Positions 52,661 through 62,059 of a stretch of DNA of 64,000 nucleotides are shown here, in pieces. The first letter of the stretch is position 1, and each line of letters starts with the position of its first letter. The DNA lies in NCBI RefSeq assembly GCF_026162425.1, contig NZ_JAOBQJ010000006.1, positions 62,001 to 126,000 of the forward strand, in the 5' to 3' direction. A program made the translations under genes and the position numbers. This DNA comes from Flexivirga meconopsidis. Its GTDB lineage: Bacteria; Actinomycetota; Actinomycetes; Actinomycetales; Dermatophilaceae. The notes beneath the pieces are model-generated. The model ran no database searches and was not told the DNA's origin. It saw only the letters and a list, made by a program, of their open reading frames with translations.

Positions 52661-52742
52661 CCACAGCCGGCGACCTTGTCGACTCGCCCGCGTCCCTGGC
52701 CGGGCTACCTTCAGTCGCACCGCGGCTGTGAGGAGACCGACC

Positions 52743-53588
52743 ATGACGAGCTATCAGGGCAGGCACCGGGCGCCGGTTGACGCGCTGCACCGAGCGCGCC
52801 GCTGCGTCATACCTGCTGCGGCGCTGTCGGGCGTGACGCTCGGCGCGGTCGCTTGGAGTGGCAAGCTATCGCTGCCGGTCGAGGCAACCGCTGGGCTGGC
52901 CGAGTCGACGATCGTGACGCCGACCGACCGCGAGCCCACACCGGCGGCGGCCGCCCGGCTGGCCCGGACCGCGGCGCTGCGGGTGCAGCTGACCCGTCCG
53001 TCCCCTGCCGATGCCGAAGCACGCATCACGCTGCCGGAGGCCGCGACGGCGAAGCCCTTCGCAAAACCAACCCCCGCGAGGCCAGTCACGTCAACGGGCC
53101 CGATGACGAAACCCGTTGCACCCCAGGCGTCCTCGTCCACGGCGACACCTCGATTGCCGCCTCGAACCTCGCCACCCACTACCTCCGGCTGGGCCTGCCC
53201 GGTCGCTGGGTGCCAGACCGCCCTGACCTCGGGCTTCGGGGCTCGCGTGTCTCCGGGCGGCATCGGGTCGACTAATCACCTGGGCAACGATTACGCGGTC
53301 CCGACCGGCACTCCGTTGCGCGCCATGCACTCGGGTCGGGTAGTGGCCGTTGGCTGGTATGGCGGGCTCGGGCTGCGCGTCGAGATCGACCATGGCCAGG
53401 GCACTCGGGTGATCTTCGGCCATCTGTCGACCGCCCGGGTCACGGTCGGGCAGCGGATCACGGACGGCCAGGTCGTGGCCTTGTCCGGAAGCACCGGGCG
53501 TTCGACCGGACCGCATCTTCACCTCGAGATCCGCCAGGATGGTCGACCGATTGATCCAGGGCCGTGGTTGCGGGCTCGCGGTCTGTGA
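52743..53588 (+). CDS. M23-family metalloendopeptidase, secreted or membrane-anchored
   Basis: The 281-residue protein has an N-terminal tag MTSYQGRHRA, a hydrophobic segment (residues 23-42), a long Pro/Ala/Thr/Ser-rich linker and a C-terminal M23 (LytM-like) domain. Zinc and catalytic residues appear in GSTNHLGNDYAVP (His and Asp) and GPHLHLEIRQ (His-x-His). It should cut peptidoglycan cross-links outside the cell. GAGGAG lies about a dozen bases upstream. A paralogue follows at 53740. Confidence 0.9.
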   Translation: MTSYQGRHRAPVDALHRARRCVIPAAALSGVTLGAVAWSGKLSLPVEATAGLAESTIVTPTDREPTPAAAARLARTAALRVQLTRPSPADAEARITLPEAATAKPFAKPTPARPVTSTGPMTKPVAPQASSSTATPRLPPRTSPPTTSGWACPVAGCQTALTSGFGARVSPGGIGSTNHLGNDYAVPTGTPLRAMHSGRVVAVGWYGGLGLRVEIDHGQGTRVIFGHLSTARVTVGQRITDGQVVALSGSTGRSTGPHLHLEIRQDGRPIDPGPWLRARGL

Positions 53589-53739
53589 GCGCGGGGAGGC
53601 TAGATCGCCCGTTTTGGTCACTTGTCCAGTTTTTTCCGCCTTTCGGTCGTTATCGGTCCGTGACCCGGGATAGCATGACGCGCGTGTGCACCCCCGGCGT
53701 CAGCGTTACCCGCGACATCTTCGACGGTGAGAGCGCTCG

Positions 53740-54636
53740 ATGACCCGCTACGAGGGTCGGCACCGCGCGGGTGCCGCTGGGCATCGCGCGGGACGGTCCG
53801 GCGGTCGCCACCGGGCGGTGGCGACGAGTTCGCGGACAGTCGGTCGGATCGTCGTGCCGGTCGGCATCGCAGCCGCGACCGTTGCGGCGGGCGGTGCGGC
53901 AATCGCCGGCGTGAACCCCTTACAACTCGGCAGTGGCAGCCTGCTCGCCGCGGGCACTCGCTCGGCGGGCAGTCAACCTGCCGACCCTCGGCCCCGTCTG
54001 ACGTCGGTGGCGGCAACCGCCGGGCAACCGACTCCCGCGCAGTCGGCTGCCATGACCAGCGCCGAGGTCGCCGACCGCTCACTGCCGGGCAGCGCCTCCC
54101 GTGGCTCCGGCCGGCCACCGCTGCGGACGCCAGGGAAGTCGACGCAGGCTACCGGCCGGTCGAGCGCGTCACCCTCGACGGAGCCAGCTGCGCGCACATC
54201 TGCGTCGTCGAGTTCGAGCAAGCCCGCACCGGAGTGGGTGTGCGCGACGCGCAGCTGCTCCGCGCCGATGGTTTCCGGTTTCGGCGGCAGAGTCTCCCCC
54301 GGAGGGATTGGCTCTACCAACCACCAGGGCGACGACTTCGCCGTGCCGCTCGGCACCCCGCTGGTTGCGATGCGAGCCGGAACGGTCGTGTCGGCAGGCC
54401 CGGTCGAGGGATTGGGCGTGCACGTCGTTGTCGACTACGGCGAGGGCACCCAGATCGTCTACGGCCACATGTCGAGCGTCGTCGTGTATGCCGGTCAGCG
54501 CGTCGCTCAGGGGCAGTTGGTGGGTTACTCCGGCAACACCGGCAACTCGACCGGCCCGCACCTGCATCTCGAGGTGCACCTGGGCGGCACCGCGGTCGAC
54601 CCGGCGCCGTGGTTGCGGGCCCGCGGCATCTTCTAG
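53740..54636 (+). CDS. M23-family metalloendopeptidase, paralogue of the previous gene
   Basis: The 298-residue protein repeats the layout of its neighbour: MTRYEGRHRA tag, hydrophobic segment VGRIVVPVGIAAATVAAGGA, Ser/Pro/Thr-rich linker and M23 domain with GSTNHQGDDFAVP and GPHLHLEVHL. Both HxxxD and HLH motifs are intact. It lies 151 bases after the first gene, a gap with a T-rich stretch around 53620-53645. A tandem duplication with diverged linkers is the simplest reading. Confidence 0.9.
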   Translation: MTRYEGRHRAGAAGHRAGRSGGRHRAVATSSRTVGRIVVPVGIAAATVAAGGAAIAGVNPLQLGSGSLLAAGTRSAGSQPADPRPRLTSVAATAGQPTPAQSAAMTSAEVADRSLPGSASRGSGRPPLRTPGKSTQATGRSSASPSTEPAARTSASSSSSKPAPEWVCATRSCSAPMVSGFGGRVSPGGIGSTNHQGDDFAVPLGTPLVAMRAGTVVSAGPVEGLGVHVVVDYGEGTQIVYGHMSSVVVYAGQRVAQGQLVGYSGNTGNSTGPHLHLEVHLGGTAVDPAPWLRARGIF

Positions 54637-55012
54637 TCGGAGTGCCGGCCCCGTCGTGCGGGCTGCCTGATGCGCGGGATGCCGGCTGCCCAAACTGTGG
54701 CCAGCACCAGTCCAACCCGAAGGCGTTGCTGTGCTGTGCGTACTTGTGAAGATTGCCCAGGAACACCAGCACGAAGAAGAGGGGGCAGGCCGAGACCGAC
54801 CTTTCGGCGCTCCCGTGGCAGCAGCCAGCACGCTGCCCCGACCCCAGCTCGACCACTCCCGACCCGAGCACCGTCGCGGCCGGTGAACCCGGAATCCATT
54901 GCGGCACCAGCTTTTCGAACTCTTCGCGTCCGACCGTGAGATGCAGCACCCCGGCGCCGATCATGAAGAGGCCGAGCCCCTTCCCACGCTGATCGAGTAG
55001 GCCGAGCCGCTA
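54633..55012 (-). pseudogene. DoxX-like membrane protein remnant with several frame changes
   Basis: On the minus strand from about 55012 the sequence reads RLGLLDQRGKGLGLFMIGAGVLHL, EEFEKLVPQWIPGSPAATVLGSGVVEL, the DoxX-type start. Family-like sequence then jumps to another frame for ACWLLPRERRKVGLGL, back for LFFVLVFLGNLHKYAQ, and again for LRVGLVLATVWAAGIPRIRQPA before a TAG at 54633. At least three indels are needed, two in or near G/C runs, and there is no proper start codon. A decayed gene is likely. Confidence 0.75.
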
Positions 55013-55041
55013 GGCGAGGCCGTATCGAGATCAGCGGCCTG

Positions 55042-56175
55042 TTAGTCGGCGGGGTGGGTGGTGTAGACGTGTCCGGCGGGGCTGGTCCAGGTGCAGGTGC
55101 CATCAGTTGTCATGGTGACGGTCCAGCCGGTTTCGTGTTTGGCGCGGTGGTGGTGTCGGCAGAGGCATTGCAGGTTGTGGGCTGCGGTCGGACCGTCGGG
55201 GTAGGGGGTGATGTGGTCGAGGTCGGTGAGTGTTGCCGGTCGGGTGCAGCCGGGGAATCGGCAGTGTTGGTCGCGGGCCCGGACGAATCGTGCCAGGCGG
55301 GCGCCGGGGGTGTAGGTCTGGTTGGCGGTTTCGGCCACCGTGCCGGTGTCGGCGTTGACCAGGGCGCGGGTGAGTTTGGTGCCGAGCAGGCTGGTGAGTT
55401 CGCGGATCACGGTCGCGGGGATGACCCCGACACCGGGGACGTGGACGTCGCCGGGCCGGTACCGCGCGGGGTTCGCGGTGGGGGCGGGAGTTTCGCGGGG
55501 TGTGGACTGCTGGGAGCGGATCCGATCGGGTGGTGGTCGGGTGCCAGTGCGGAGCGCGGCTTCGAGCACCTTGGCTTTGAGTTGGCGTTCGGCCTCACTG
55601 ATCGGGCGGCAACTGGTCGGGCGGCAGGTGTCGAGGTCGAGGACGACCGAGTTGATCGGGAGTATGAACTCAGGCGGACCGGGCGGTCGTGCCTTCGATG
55701 TCCACGCGCCGACTGCTCCGGGTGTCGCGTCGGTTGCTGCTGTGTCGTCGATGATGCTCGGCCGGTCCAGCACGCCGACCCCGCCGCCCACGCCCGTGCC
55801 GGTTGCGTCACTCGTGCCCGTCGCACGGTGGCGGCCGTGCGCTTCGGTCCCGTCAGTGCCGGCCTCCGGACTCGTGTTTGTGGACGCGGCGGTAGCCGGG
55901 TGGAACGGCACGTGCAGGACGAGTTCGGTGGTCACGTGCGCGTTGGACAACAGCAGGTCGGTGAGGGCGTCGACCCGGCACTCGCCCAATGTTTTGGTCG
56001 TCGTGGTTGTCTCGTGCAGGGTCTTTGCGTGCGTGTTGATTGCGGTGATGAGTTGCGCCGCGTCCAACGCGGGCAGGACGGCGGTGAGGGTGGACATGCC
56101 TGGTTCCCACTGGGGTGCGACGGTCACATCAGTGCAGTCTCGTCGTCGTGCCGCCGCAGCGTGGTCGGACGCGAC
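55042..56175 (-). pseudogene. DUF222-HNH (13E12-type) protein, C-terminal part with HNH nuclease domain
   Basis: This frame encodes the end of DUF222 (ARRRDCTDVTVAPQWEPGMST, LTAVLPALDAAQLITAINTHAK), a Thr/Gly/Ala-rich linker and a C-terminal HNH motif with CRFPGCTRPATLTDLDHI and NLQCLCRHHHRAKHE. A GTG at 56127 can start translation, but the frame reads sensibly further upstream and continues the DUF222 repeat encoded in the next feature. One base seems extra near 56170-56176. HNH catalytic His residues are present. The family is abundant in actinobacteria; its role is not settled. Confidence 0.75.
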
Positions 56176-56806
56176 CGGTGCGTGCTGGGTCAGTAGGCGC
56201 CCGGGTGCGGCGGCGCAGTTTCGTCGATGTTGAGGTCTCCGGGGTGCTGGCGAGGATCTCGGTCTGGATTGCGTCGGTGATCTTCGCGGCCAACCCCGGT
56301 GTGTGGGGTTCGTCAGCTGATTCCAGGGTGCTGGCGGTGTCGGCGAGGGTGTCGCTGACCGCGATCACTTTCCGCGCCTCCAACTCGCCGGTGCCGGCGT
56401 GGTCGACCAAGCGGGGCGTGTAGCGGACACTCTCGGTCGCTTGGGTGAGTCGCAGGCTGGTTTGCCGGTCGGTCCATCCCAGGCGGGCACCGACTTCCAA
56501 CGGTGTCCAGGTGTCGGGGTGGTGCGGGTGTTTGTCGTATTCGCGTTGCGCGAGTTGGTCCAGCCGCAGGGTTTGGGTGGCCCAGGCGGAGTTTTGCACC
56601 TGTTGGGTGGCGAGCACCTGATCGAGCAACTCGCCATCCGAAAGACCCGTGCCGCCGCCTGGTGTGCCGTCGCCCTGTGTGCTGTTGGCGTCGTGGCGGG
56701 CGTTGTTGAACGCGGCGCGGAGCAGCGTGTGTGCTGCCTGCAGGAGTTCGCTGGTGGTGGCAGCGGTGATCACCTGGCCGGTGAGTGCCTGCTGCAGCTG
56801 GGACAT
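56129..56806 (-). pseudogene. DUF222 protein, N-terminal part, separated from its HNH domain by a frame change
   Basis: The 225-residue frame reads MSQLQQALTGQVITAATTSE and has the DUF222 core: TWTPLEVGARLGWTDRQTSLRLTQA, VRYTPRLVDHAGTGELEARKVIAVSDTLAD, and LRRRTRAPTDPA. After that the residues no longer match, while the other frame continues AAAARRRD and onwards. With one base removed the two parts make a normal DUF222-HNH protein of about 580 residues. It could still be expressed as a separate DUF222 protein. Confidence 0.7.
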
Positions 56807-57349
56807 GCGTCAATCATACACGTGTTCGATGTGGTTGGGAAGGGTGAACAAGGCTGAATCGTGAGTGTTTCCAGTGTGATTCGTGGAATCGAGCGGGGGT
56901 TGTCAGCGCCGGGTGGGATGGTGTTGCGTGGTGGGGTGGTCTCGATACGGGCTCCCCCGCTTCGCTCCTCCGCCCTACTCGACCATCCCCCGACGGCCCC
57001 AAGGGCTTTGCTGCTTCGCCCTACTCGACCACCGCCAACGGGAGGTTGCAGAAGGGGCACGATCGGGTGCGTGGCGAGATCTCTGAGCGGGGCGAGGGGC
57101 CGCGTGAGCGGCCCTATGCAGCGAAGCGGAGCGCTAGCGGAGCGAAGCGGAGTGAGGCCGCGAGGGCGGTCCCTCGTCCCGCGGCACCCGCGTTGATCCC
57201 GCGGCGAGCGTTGGCCCCGTCGACGCGCGACCAGAGGCTCTCCTGGCGCCGGCCGACAGACCGGCAGACGGCCCGCAGACGGCTGGCAGACGGCCCGCAG
57301 GCGACCTCCGCCCAATGGCTCAGGGAGATCCTCAGCTACCGGCGAGAAG
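56807..57349. repeat. 543-base noncoding region with short repeats
   Basis: No credible gene is seen. The 15-base word CGCCCTACTCGACCA occurs at 56971-56985 and 57017-57031, with a related inverted TGGTCTCGATACGG at 56937; this TGGTCGAGTAG-type element is common between actinobacterial genes. Two 22-base tandem units, each starting GGCAGACGGCCCGCAG, lie at 57263-57284 and 57285-57306. The segment 57090-57180 is rich in AGCGGAGC/AGCGAAGC words. Confidence 0.7.
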
Positions 57350-57925
57350 TCACATCCGGCCGGTCGGACCTGGCCGGTCGAGCCCGGCTGGCCACCATGC
57401 GGCCAGCAGCCCCGCCGGCTCCGCCCCCGGGCCGAGCGAGCGACGTCCGGGTGCGGCCACGATGCGGCAGCCCGTGAGTTCGACATCGACCACCTCGAAC
57501 CCGGACTTGCCCGAGTAGCGGAAGTACACGCGCGCGCTGCCCGCGAAGCCCGCGGGGCAGCTGACCGGGCCATCGGGCAGAACGCTCGCTCGACGCACTG
57601 AGGTCGCAAGCCGAATAGCGCGCGCATGGGTTAATTCGCCTCTGACCGAGCGACATTGGTCACGCATCGAGCAGCGCCGCCAGAGCACGGTCGCCGCGGC
57701 GGGGTCAGCGTCGACAGTCACCGCTGCCGTGCCGTCACCAGCCGGCACTGCCGCCGACATGGACGACACCCAGACGGCCCTCCGCGGCGTCTCGGGCCGG
57801 TGCACGAAGTGGAGCACCCCCGCGCCGACCGCGTATGACGCAGCACACGCACAAAGCACCACCGCGACGAGGCCGAGCGTCGGCCGCCTACCCAGTCGCT
57901 CATTCAGCCAGGATGAGAACCTCAC
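57350..57925 (-). CDS. Hypothetical membrane-anchored or secreted protein
   Basis: The 191-residue frame starts MRFSSWLNERLGRRPTLG, followed by one hydrophobic helix (LVAVVLCACAASYAVGAGVL). The outer part has four cysteines (WRRCSMRDQC, VSCPAGF, ELTGCRIV) and the segment SARVYFRYSGKSGFEVVDVEL, which looks like a small beta domain with possible disulfides. The family is not recognised. It lies 50 bases upstream of the pcrA stop region, on the same strand as pcrA, so it follows pcrA's 3' side only after a non-overlapping gap. Confidence 0.55.
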   Translation of the reverse strand: MRFSSWLNERLGRRPTLGLVAVVLCACAASYAVGAGVLHFVHRPETPRRAVWVSSMSAAVPAGDGTAAVTVDADPAAATVLWRRCSMRDQCRSVRGELTHARAIRLATSVRRASVLPDGPVSCPAGFAGSARVYFRYSGKSGFEVVDVELTGCRIVAAPGRRSLGPGAEPAGLLAAWWPAGLDRPGPTGRM

Positions 57926-57974
57926 ACCTTCTCTACTCCGCCCGCTAGCCGAAGGTTGCCTACCGGAGCGCGGG

Positions 57975-60386
57975 TCAGAGCTTCTCGACCGGCGCGTAGC
58001 GCAGCAGCAGCCGCTTCACCCCGGTGTCGCCACCGAAGTCGATGTGCGCCATCGCCCGGTCACCTTGCCCCTCAACCCGGACGACCGTGCCCAGGCCGAA
58101 TGAGTCGTGGGTGACCCGGTCGCCCGAATCCAGCGCAATGACAGGCCGATTCCCGGGACTGCGCACACCCGGTTTTGCGGCCAGGCGAGCCACCGCAGGA
58201 GTCGACGACGGGCGCGTCGCCGTCGTCGTGGTGCGTTGCCAGTCGATGAGCGACGACGGGATCTCGTCGAGGAAGCGCGACGGCGGGTTGTATTGCGGCG
58301 CGCCCCACGCCGACCGCACCTCCGCACGCGACAGGTGCAGCCGCTCTCGTGCACGGGTGATGCCGACATACGCCAGTCGGCGCTCCTCCTCCAGCTCCTT
58401 CGGGTCGCCGAGCGCCCGCATGTGTGGGAAGGTGCCGTCCTCCATGCCGGTGAGGAAGACGACCGGGAACTCCAACCCCTTCGCGGTGTGCAACGTCATC
58501 ATCGTGACGACACCGGTCTCCTCGCCCTCCTCGTCCGGGATCTCGTCGGTGTCCGCCACCAACGACACCTGCTCAAGGAAGTCCTCGAGCGAGCCGCCGG
58601 GGTAGTTTTCGTCGAATTCCTGTGCCACGGCTACGAGTTCGGCGAGGTTCTCCACCCGAGTCTCGTCCTGCGGGTCCGGACTGCGCCGCAACTCCGACAG
58701 GTAGCCGGACTGGTCGAGGATTGCTTCGAGCAGGTCACCGACCCCCGTGTCATCGGCCTCGTGCACCTGCCGCAGCGATTCCAGCAAGGCGGTGAACGCG
58801 TTGATCGATGTCACCGAACGAGTAGCGATACCAGGCGCATCCGCCGCCCGGCCCAACGCCGCGACGAACGGGATACGCTCCCGCTCGGCCAGCGCGGACA
58901 CGCATGCCTCGGCGCGGTCGCCGATGCCACGCTTGGGCACGTTGAGAATGCGTCGCAGGTTGACGGTGTCGGCCGGGTTGGACACCACGCGCAGGTAGGC
59001 CAGCGCGTCCTTGACCTCACGGCGCTCGTAGAAGCGGGTCCCGCCGACGACCTTGTAGGGCAGCCCCACTCGCACGAAAACCTCTTCCAATGCTCGGGAT
59101 TGGGCATTGGTGCGGTAGAAGACCGCGACGTCCTTCGGCTTCACGCCCTGCTCGTCGCCAAGCTGGTCGATCGTGCGCGCGACGAACGCCGCCTCGTCGT
59201 GCTCGGAGTCCCCGACATACCCGACGATCTGCTCGCCGGCACCTTGATCCGACCAGAGGTTCTTGGGGCGACGGTCGGGGTTCTTGGCGATCACCGCGTT
59301 GGCGGCCTGCAGGATGTTCTGCGTCGATCGGTAGTTCTGCTCCAGCAGGATCGTGCGCGCGTCGGGGTAGTCCTTCTCGAACTCCACGATGTTGCGGATC
59401 GTCGCGCCACGAAATGCGTAGATCGACTGGTCGGCATCACCCACCACGCACAGCTCGGCGGGCGGCACCTCCCCCAGCGCCTCGTCCGGAACACCATGTC
59501 CGACAAGCTCTTTGACCAACACATACTGCGCGTGGTTGGTGTCCTGATATTCGTCGACCAGCACGTGCCGGAAGCGACGACGGTAGTGCTCGGCGACGTC
59601 CGGGAAAGCCTGGAGGATGTTGACGGTCATCATGATGATGTCGTCGAAGTCGAGCGCGTTGGCCTGCCGCAGCCGCCGCTGGTATGACGCATAGGCCTCG
59701 GCAAGCATGCGCTCCTGGTGAGTGCCCTCGGAAACCTGTGTGCTGTAAGCCTCTTCGTCGATGAGTTCGTTCTTGAGATTGCTGACCTGATGGCTGAACG
59801 ACCGCGGGGGGAAGCGCTTGGGATCCAGGTCGAGGTCGCGCATCACCAGCGCCATCATGCGCTGGCTGTCGGCGGCGTCGTAGATCGAGAAGGTCGACTT
59901 CAGCCCCACCTTGGTGGCCTCGCGGCGCAGGATGCGCACACAGGCGGAGTGGAAGGTGGAGACCCACATCGTCCGGGCGACTCCCCCGACCAGCCCCTCG
60001 ACGCGCTCGCGCATCTCGGCGGCGGCCTTGTTGGTGAAGGTGATTGCCAGAATCTGCCCGGGCTGCACGTGGCGGGCAGCCATCAGGTAGGCGATGCGGT
60101 GGGTCAGCACACGGGTCTTGCCGGAGCCGGCACCGGCGACGATCAGCAGCGGCGAACCCTCGTGCAGCACGGCCTCGCGCTGCTGCGGGTTGAGGCCTTC
60201 GACCAGGCTCTCCGGCCGCGCCATGGACGGGCCGGCCGGGCCCGCCGCGTCGGTGGCCGCGGGCGCCGAGCCGCCCAGGCTCGCCCACGTCGGCACGCCC
60301 CGTGCGTCGACGTCGGTGGGCACGGTGGCGGACGCGGCGTCCGCCGGCAGTCCGGGCAGAGGGATGTCGTCGAAGAGGCTGCTCAT
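57975..60386 (-). CDS. pcrA: UvrD/PcrA-family DNA helicase
   Basis: The 803-residue SF1 helicase has motif I IVAGAGSGKTRVLTHR, motif Ia ITFTNKAAAEMRERV, motif II HVLVDEYQDTNHAQY, motif III VVGDADQSIYAFRGAT, motif IV NYRSTQ, motif V MTLHTAKGLEFPVVFLTG and motif VI EERRLAYVGITRARERL. The disordered N-terminal 60 residues and Tudor-like C-terminus (GDRVTHDSFGLGTVVRVEG) are typical of PcrA. It unwinds DNA in repair and plasmid replication. The ATG at 60386 is chosen; a TTG at 60398 would add four residues. Confidence 0.95.
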   Translation of the reverse strand: MSSLFDDIPLPGLPADAASATVPTDVDARGVPTWASLGGSAPAATDAAGPAGPSMARPESLVEGLNPQQREAVLHEGSPLLIVAGAGSGKTRVLTHRIAYLMAARHVQPGQILAITFTNKAAAEMRERVEGLVGGVARTMWVSTFHSACVRILRREATKVGLKSTFSIYDAADSQRMMALVMRDLDLDPKRFPPRSFSHQVSNLKNELIDEEAYSTQVSEGTHQERMLAEAYASYQRRLRQANALDFDDIIMMTVNILQAFPDVAEHYRRRFRHVLVDEYQDTNHAQYVLVKELVGHGVPDEALGEVPPAELCVVGDADQSIYAFRGATIRNIVEFEKDYPDARTILLEQNYRSTQNILQAANAVIAKNPDRRPKNLWSDQGAGEQIVGYVGDSEHDEAAFVARTIDQLGDEQGVKPKDVAVFYRTNAQSRALEEVFVRVGLPYKVVGGTRFYERREVKDALAYLRVVSNPADTVNLRRILNVPKRGIGDRAEACVSALAERERIPFVAALGRAADAPGIATRSVTSINAFTALLESLRQVHEADDTGVGDLLEAILDQSGYLSELRRSPDPQDETRVENLAELVAVAQEFDENYPGGSLEDFLEQVSLVADTDEIPDEEGEETGVVTMMTLHTAKGLEFPVVFLTGMEDGTFPHMRALGDPKELEEERRLAYVGITRARERLHLSRAEVRSAWGAPQYNPPSRFLDEIPSSLIDWQRTTTTATRPSSTPAVARLAAKPGVRSPGNRPVIALDSGDRVTHDSFGLGTVVRVEGQGDRAMAHIDFGGDTGVKRLLLRYAPVEKL

Positions 60387-60460
60387 GTCGGTGCTCAAGC
60401 CTACGTGCCGCCACCGACGGCGACCGGGTCGCCGGTCACCCGGCCCTCACGCCGCCCGAG

Positions 60461-60790
60461 TCACTTCGGCGGCAGCGTGCGCGCGTACTCAAGCGCCCGG
60501 TCCAGCCACTGCGCCAATCCGTCGTCGTCCAGGCGCGCACCGTCGACGACCACCCAGCCGGCGAGTTCCTTGCCGCGCATGACCATCGGCGAGACGCCCT
60601 CCTGGGCGAGCAGCGCGTCGATGTCCTCCGGGTCGACCCGAGCCATCAGCGCACCCTTGCGGTTGGCGGCAACGGCCATCCGACCGCCGACCAGGAAGGC
60701 CAGGCCGCCGAACATCCGCTTGTCGGTCACGTCGAGTTCATCGACGACCTGTGCGCGGATGCGCTCGACGAGAGCTTCGTCATACGCCAT
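60461..60790 (-). CDS. TfoX N-terminal-domain protein
   Basis: The 109-residue protein is a single TfoX_N domain: MAYDEALVERIRAQV, KRMFGGLAFLVGGRMAVAANRKGALMARV and GWVVVDGARLDDD. Outside competence systems such single-domain proteins are of unknown function. The start overlaps the MFS gene's last 11 bases, so it is probably co-transcribed. An ATG at 60799 would add three residues. Confidence 0.85.
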   Translation of the reverse strand: MAYDEALVERIRAQVVDELDVTDKRMFGGLAFLVGGRMAVAANRKGALMARVDPEDIDALLAQEGVSPMVMRGKELAGWVVVDGARLDDDGLAQWLDRALEYARTLPPK

Positions 60791-61976
60791 GCCCCTCATG
60801 CTGCCGCACCGCGAGCGCCGCGGCCAGCAGAACCAGAACTACCTCGAGCGCCCCGTAGCCGACCAGGGTCGGCCGCAGCCCCCACACCTGTACGGCGAGG
60901 CCCGCCAGCACCGCCGGCACGCTAAACGCGGTGTAGTTGAGCACGAAAACGGTCGCGAACGTCTGCGCCCGACTGTGCGGCGGGGTCGCGGCGACAATCG
61001 CGCCCATCGCGACGAGGAAGGTGATGCCGAAGCCGGCGCCGGCGACGAGCGAGCCCGCGAGGTAGACGGGCAGCGACGCGGCGAGGACGCCGATCACGGT
61101 GATCGCAACTCCCCCGCCCAGCAGAGTCAGCCCGACGGCTCGGCGGTGCGGCGCGCGGATCCGCCCCGCGACCAGCAGCGAAAAGGCGGCCGGCACGAAG
61201 AACCCGGCCAGCACGAGTCCGACGACGAAATGGTTGGTGACGCCGAGCAGCTTGGCGAGCACGGACGAACCGAGCGACAGGTAGAGACCGCCGAGCGCCC
61301 AGGTGGCGACGAACGCCGGCACCAGGCCGGCGAGCACCGGCCGCGTCTGCGGTGCGATCCCGAGGCTCGGTCGCAGACTGCGCAGCAGGACCGTCATCGG
61401 CGGACGTGGTGCGTCGCGTTCCTCCGGCACGTACAGCAGCGCGATCGCCAGCACCGCGTATGCCGCGAGCAGCACCCAGTAGACGAGATATCTCGGCCAC
61501 GGCGCGTACTCCACGAGCGCGCCGGCCAGCGCGGCCCCGACACCGAGCCCGAACGACGGAGCGCCGGTGCTCACCATCGACCCGCGCTGCGGGCTCGGCG
61601 CCAGGTCGACGATCAACGCGCTCACGGCCCCGGTCATTGCCCCCGTCGCGACGCCCTGCACAATCCGCGCGAGCAGGAGGCTTGCGGTGCCGGAGGCGTG
61701 GACGAAGAGCAGCATCCCGATCGCGAGCAGCACCATGCCGCCGATCAGGATCGGCCGCCGGCCGACGTGGTCGGGCAGCGAGCCGACCGTGAGCAGCGTC
61801 GCGAGGAGCGCCACGACATACACCGCGAAGATCACGGTGAGCGTGAAAGCCGAGAAACCCCAAAGCTGTTGGTAGATCGGGTACAGCGGGGAGGGCGCCG
61901 CCGCAGCCGCCATCATCCCGACCATCGTCAGTCCCGCGACGACAAAGCCACCAGGCCGGGAGAGCCGGACCGACAT
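60780..61976 (-). CDS. MFS transporter, drug-efflux type
   Basis: The 398-residue protein has 12 hydrophobic segments and the MFS motif in GSLPDHVGRRPILIGGMVLLA between helices 2 and 3, plus RIVQGVATGAMTGAVSALI in helix 5. It is divergent from a TetR gene with matching operator-like repeats between them, the usual layout for inducible efflux. The substrate is unknown. ATG 61976 was chosen; 61997 would add seven residues. Confidence 0.87.
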   Translation of the reverse strand: MSVRLSRPGGFVVAGLTMVGMMAAAAAPSPLYPIYQQLWGFSAFTLTVIFAVYVVALLATLLTVGSLPDHVGRRPILIGGMVLLAIGMLLFVHASGTASLLLARIVQGVATGAMTGAVSALIVDLAPSPQRGSMVSTGAPSFGLGVGAALAGALVEYAPWPRYLVYWVLLAAYAVLAIALLYVPEERDAPRPPMTVLLRSLRPSLGIAPQTRPVLAGLVPAFVATWALGGLYLSLGSSVLAKLLGVTNHFVVGLVLAGFFVPAAFSLLVAGRIRAPHRRAVGLTLLGGGVAITVIGVLAASLPVYLAGSLVAGAGFGITFLVAMGAIVAATPPHSRAQTFATVFVLNYTAFSVPAVLAGLAVQVWGLRPTLVGYGALEVVLVLLAAALAVRQHEGHGV

Positions 61977-61990
61977 ACGCAACCTCACTA

Positions 61991-62058
61991 ATTGCAACGA
62001 ACATTGCTTTAGAGACGAGAGTACGCCGTGCTCAGACTAATGCAAATTGAACTGCAAT
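61991..62058. promoter_or_regulatory. Two inverted operator-like sites between MFS and TetR genes
   Basis: Two 22-base sites, 61991-62012 on the plus strand and 62037-62058 on the minus strand, share ATTGCA at one end and TTAG at the other and match at 15 of 22 positions. They are AT-rich against the local background and one abuts each gene. A TetR dimer binding both would control both promoters. Confidence 0.6.
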
Positions 62059-62059
62059 A

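Noticed and set aside
53589-53739. c-di-AMP (ydaO) riboswitch upstream of the second M23 gene
   Set aside because: Such switches precede cell-wall hydrolase genes in actinobacteria, but I could not find the conserved core here.
54314-54964. 216-residue minus-strand frame as an intact gene
   Set aside because: Only its beginning and one middle segment look like DoxX; the rest is antisense to an M23 gene.
56807-57349. CRISPR-like repeat array
   Set aside because: Only two copies of each repeat, no regular spacers and no cas genes.
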